Source: Hyphomicrobiaceae bacterium
Lineage (GTDB): Bacteria; Pseudomonadota; Alphaproteobacteria; Rhizobiales; Hyphomicrobiaceae
Reading direction: 5' to 3'
Length of the DNA stretch: 8,586 nucleotides
NCBI GenBank assembly: GCA_017353825.1
Contig: JAFMSC010000158.1
Span: forward strand, 1-8,586
The translations under genes were made by a program, and so were the position numbers. Below are positions 6,399 through 8,586 of the stretch, piece by piece (positions within the stretch are counted from its first letter, which is position 1; each line of letters starts with the position of its first letter). The notes beneath the pieces were generated by a model. The model searched no databases. It saw only the letters and a list, made by a program, of their open reading frames with translations, and was not told where the DNA came from.

Positions 6399-7544
6399 TC
6401 ACGCCTTCCGGCGACCCGCGATCCACGCCAGCGCGCGGGCCATGTGGGTGCCCGCGGCCACGGCGCAGATCCACGCGCCGGAGGCCAGTGTGAACGGCAG
6501 AACAAGATGCACGAACTTGAAGGACAGCAGATCCACGGCGATTACGCCGAAACTGACCACGCGCCAGTCGAGGAAGTCGAACTTGCGCTCGTGGAAGCGC
6601 AGACTGAGCGTGAACCCCAGGACCGCCAGCACCAATAGGAACGCCTTCGTGGCATAGGGCCCGAGCTCGGCGTAGGAGCGGTCGCCGTCGATGAGCTCGG
6701 CCAGCATGTGGGCGTGCACCTCGATGCCCGGCATCTGCTTGCGGTCGCGCAGCGATAAGGGCGTCCAGAAGCGATCGAGCCCAAACAGAGCGCCGCCGAT
6801 AAGGACGATGCGGTCCTTGAGAAGCTTGGCATTCTCCTCCGGCGCGGCCTTGAGAAGGTCGTGCGCGAGGATGCTGAGGAAGGTTGGCTGCCCATCGGCA
6901 GGCTTGAGGAGCCAGGCGATGCGGTCGGGGGGCTCTTCCTGCTTCCATCCGCCCGCTCTCGCCAGCCGGGAGGAGAGGCTCTCCTGGAAGCGCGCCTCGT
7001 CTGGCGGATCGCTGCGGTAGCGGATCACGTGGTCGCGCTCGATCCTGAGATCGATATACCCCGCCGGCGTATCGCCGATGAAGGCATATTGATAGGAGAG
7101 CCGCTCCGGTTCCAGCCACCCCGGTTCATAGGCGCCGAGGACCAGCTTGTTCTTCAGCCGCCGCACGGTCGCGACCAGCTTTTCGTCGGCCGCCTTTTCG
7201 GTGTCGCGTGTAAAGTAGAAGTCGAGGCCGATGGCGCGCGCCCCGGCCTTGTCCACCGCGTCGATGATGTCGGCGAGAAAGCCGCGGTTGAATGGCACAA
7301 GATAGGGATAGGGCTCGAGGCTCTTCTCGTTGATGTCGATGATGGCGATCTTAGGATGCGACGAGGGGAGCCGCTCGGACAGCCACGCGGTTCGCCAGTC
7401 TGCCGCCCAATGCTCGGCCCACAGCAGCGCCGGGGGCACGAGGAACAGGGCCACGAGGCCGAGCAAGGCGCCGAGGCAGATCGCGGCATTGTACCACGCC
7501 CCTGCTTCCCGCCCCTGAAGCCGCATCCGGGCGCTGACCGTCAT
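6399..7544 (-). CDS. CHASE2 domain-containing membrane protein without output domain
   Basis: A 381-residue membrane protein. One N-terminal transmembrane segment (about 20-42) is followed by an extracytoplasmic CHASE2 sensor domain (about 45-295), then three closely spaced membrane segments (about 299-316, 327-344, 347-366). CHASE2 marks are KIAIIDINEKSLEPY (65-79), KAGARAIGLDFYF (99-111), LLKDRIVLIGGALFGLDRFWTPL (241-263) and MPGIEVHAHMLAELIDG (271-287). CHASE2 normally feeds an adenylate cyclase, histidine kinase, diguanylate cyclase or Ser/Thr kinase after the membrane block. Here the protein stops about 15 residues after the last segment (ARALAWIAGRRKA), so any signal must pass to a partner. 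The stop is clean and the frame intact, so this looks like a genuine short architecture. ATG 7544 with GAGGG seven bases upstream is preferred over a TTG two codons earlier. The ligand is unknown. It lies 74 bp downstream of a small exported protein gene on the same strand. Confidence 0.88.
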   Translation of the reverse strand: MTVSARMRLQGREAGAWYNAAICLGALLGLVALFLVPPALLWAEHWAADWRTAWLSERLPSSHPKIAIIDINEKSLEPYPYLVPFNRGFLADIIDAVDKAGARAIGLDFYFTRDTEKAADEKLVATVRRLKNKLVLGAYEPGWLEPERLSYQYAFIGDTPAGYIDLRIERDHVIRYRSDPPDEARFQESLSSRLARAGGWKQEEPPDRIAWLLKPADGQPTFLSILAHDLLKAAPEENAKLLKDRIVLIGGALFGLDRFWTPLSLRDRKQMPGIEVHAHMLAELIDGDRSYAELGPYATKAFLLVLAVLGFTLSLRFHERKFDFLDWRVVSFGVIAVDLLSFKFVHLVLPFTLASGAWICAVAAGTHMARALAWIAGRRKA

Positions 7545-7618
7545 GCGCAACCCTCACGTGCCCAAGGCCGCGACACGACCTCGCGGGACCTCCGACATCC
7601 CAAGGTCGAAGCACGGCC

Positions 7619-7942
7619 CTATGGCTTGGCTCCCGGCGTCGAATCCGGCCTGGAGCCGGAAGACGGCGCGTTCCCGGGCAGGCCGCCAGGCACGCTCTCG
7701 CTGTCACCGCCCTTGAATGAGCGGCCTCTTGCGGCTGGCGCGGCATCGCCCTCAGGAGGGGCCGAGATGCTGCGGCGTCTGGGCGGCGGCGGCTTCTTCT
7801 CGCCGGCGCTTGACGGCGCCTCCTCGGCGGTTGCGGCTCCTCCGACGAGCGCCGCGGCGGCCGTAGCGATCAGCAAGGCAAGCATCGCACGCCGACGAGC
7901 GAGCACAGGCAGCGTCCCGTCAATGGGGCTCTTGGCGTCCAT
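7619..7942 (-). CDS. Small exported Pro/Arg/Ser-rich protein, unknown function
   Basis: A 107-residue protein that I do not recognise. A short N-terminal region is followed by ARRRAM (15-20), a hydrophobic alanine-rich core (about 21-37) and a likely signal peptidase I site after ATA (37-39), just before EEAP. The adjacent arginines loosely recall a Tat signal, but the motif is not canonical. The mature part (about 68 residues) is low-complexity, with PPPP (51-54), RRR (55-57) and many Ser, Gly and Pro, so it is probably disordered. ATG 7942 is preferred over an in-frame TTG at 7957 because a GGGGGA ribosome site lies about six bases upstream of it. It sits 74 bp before the CHASE2 gene on the same strand and 134 bp after the SDR gene. 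A shared transcript with CHASE2 is plausible, which would place both products at the cell envelope. Confidence 0.62.
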   Translation of the reverse strand: MDAKSPIDGTLPVLARRRAMLALLIATAAAALVGGAATAEEAPSSAGEKKPPPPRRRSISAPPEGDAAPAARGRSFKGGDSESVPGGLPGNAPSSGSRPDSTPGAKP

Positions 7943-8068
7943 GGGTTCCCCCAACAAATTTGCGCTTTCCGACGATCGACCGACTCTTGGCCACTACGAT
8001 TGCACCCAAAACGGTCGAGAGGGCAAGAGGGCAGCCGTTGGCTCAGCCGCGCCTGCACCTCTCCCATC

Positions 8069-8080
8069 ATTATATGTCAA
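8069..8080 (-). promoter_or_regulatory. Perfect TATAAT box at the SDR stop (candidate promoter for the exported protein)
   Basis: On the minus strand TATAAT (8074-8069) matches the -10 consensus exactly and directly follows TTGACA (8080-8075), an exact -35 consensus that contains the SDR stop codon. The two boxes abut with no spacer, so they cannot work together as one sigma70 promoter. With a normal 16-18 bp spacing, TATAAT has no good -35 upstream, and TTGACA has no good -10 downstream. The TATAAT could still drive the exported protein/CHASE2 pair with activator help, with a leader of about 120 nt. Support is weak. Confidence 0.28.
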
Positions 8081-8586
8081 CGCATGCGTGTCCCCAGGAT
8101 GACACCGGGCGGGGCGGCGATGGAGTCCGGCACGAAGAAGTCGGGCGCCAGTTCGACGCTCTTGTCCACGCGGTACGTCTCGAAATCGGTGACGCCATGC
8201 GCATAGAGCAGCGTGTCGTCGATGGCGAAGTGCCCTGTGAAGCTGTTCGCGTTCTGTGTCAGGATCAGGTGGGCGGCGTCTGCCATGATCTCAGGGGTGC
8301 GGCTGCGGCGGATCAGGGCATCGCCCCCTAACAGGTTCTCAATGGCCGCCGTGGCGATGGTGGTCCGCGGCCACAGTGTGTTGACGGCGATGCCGTCGTC
8401 CTTGAGCTCGCCCGATAGGCCAAGCGCGATGATGCTCATGTTGAATTTGGCCATCGAATAGGCCACGTGCGGCGCGAACCATTTCACGTTCATGTCGAGC
8501 GGCGGTGAGATCATCAGGATATGCGGGTTGGGCGCCGTCTTTAGGTGCGGGATACACGCCCTTGAGACCATGAAGGTGCCGCGCGC
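8077..8586 (-). CDS. HSDL2-like short-chain dehydrogenase/reductase (partial, 5' end beyond window)
   Basis: The last 169 residues of a short-chain dehydrogenase; the frame stays open to the window edge at 8586. The visible part begins with ARGTFMVSR, the conserved stretch after the NNA motif of classical SDRs. The catalytic serine is in ISPP (visible residue 27), and Tyr and Lys are in YSMAK (43 and 47). ISPPLDMN...YSMAKFNMS...VNTLWPRTTIATAA closely resembles the hydroxysteroid-dehydrogenase-like 2 (HSDL2) group. The C-terminus ends at DFFVPDSIAAPPGV plus a short tail, without the SCP2 sterol-carrier domain of animal HSDL2, as expected for bacterial members. It should be an NAD(P)-dependent oxidoreductase acting on a hydroxy- or keto-acyl or steroid-like substrate, in the cytoplasm. 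The nucleotide-binding TGxxxGIG motif is outside the window. The internal ATG at 8571 is not a start. Confidence 0.9.
   Translation of the reverse strand, partial: ARGTFMVSRACIPHLKTAPNPHILMISPPLDMNVKWFAPHVAYSMAKFNMSIIALGLSGELKDDGIAVNTLWPRTTIATAAIENLLGGDALIRRSRTPEIMADAAHLILTQNANSFTGHFAIDDTLLYAHGVTDFETYRVDKSVELAPDFFVPDSIAAPPGVILGTRMR

Noticed and set aside
6310..7119. 269-codon minus-strand frame overlapping the CHASE2 gene
   Set aside because: An arginine/alanine-rich frame-shadow of CHASE2. The CHASE2 frame is intact from start to stop, so no frameshift needs to be invoked.
7870..8070. 66-codon minus-strand frame starting right after the SDR stop
   Set aside because: It overlaps the exported protein gene in another frame, and its product (cysteine- and arginine-rich) has no recognisable features. 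The overlapping frame has a clear ribosome site and a signal peptide.
6861..8102. 413-codon open frame on the plus strand
   Set aside because: It is antisense to the CHASE2 protein and the small exported protein and has no recognisable domain. Its length comes from codon bias of the minus-strand genes.

Overview
This is a GC-rich, gene-dense chromosomal stretch with eight protein genes (seven complete, one cut by the right edge). No RNA genes, CRISPR array, insertion sequence or prophage gene is visible. GC-rich third codon positions, long spurious antisense reading frames, and the mix of families (HSDL2-like SDR, PPOx-family flavoprotein, Dcp-type M3 peptidase, stand-alone CHASE2 protein) suggest a proteobacterium, most likely an alphaproteobacterium. 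That placement is an inference from composition and family content, not from a marker gene.

Layout from left to right. A metallo-beta-lactamase-fold hydrolase (15-881, minus) is divergent from a Dph6-like adenine-nucleotide-alpha-hydrolase-fold ATP pyrophosphatase (1056-1727, plus). The 174 bp between them carry a perfect hairpin and a cluster of GGTGTCA-type motifs that look REP-like. The ATPase converges on a PPOx-family FMN-binding protein (1888-2514, minus). That gene is divergent from a class I SAM-dependent methyltransferase (2691-3737, plus), and their shared upstream region has a plausible sigma70 promoter whose spacer contains a perfect 12-bp palindrome. The methyltransferase is followed in the same direction by a Dcp-type zinc metallopeptidase (3862-5988, plus). 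A gene-free stretch of about 410 bp follows (5989-6398), holding a long stem-loop and a candidate bidirectional terminator.

The right part is a minus-strand series: an HSDL2-like short-chain dehydrogenase (8077 past the right edge), a small exported proline/arginine-rich protein (7619-7942), and a membrane-anchored CHASE2 sensor protein without any output domain (6399-7544). The last two are close enough (74 bp) to be co-transcribed.

The genes do not form an obvious single pathway. Most look like independent housekeeping or accessory metabolism: peptide degradation, short-chain alcohol/ketone redox, a lactonase-like hydrolase, and orphan enzymes of unknown substrate. The least explained parts are the CHASE2/exported-protein pair, the palindrome-bearing promoter of the methyltransferase, and the structured non-coding stretches at 937-1034 and 6124-6173. 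I see no strong evidence of a new defence or mobile system.
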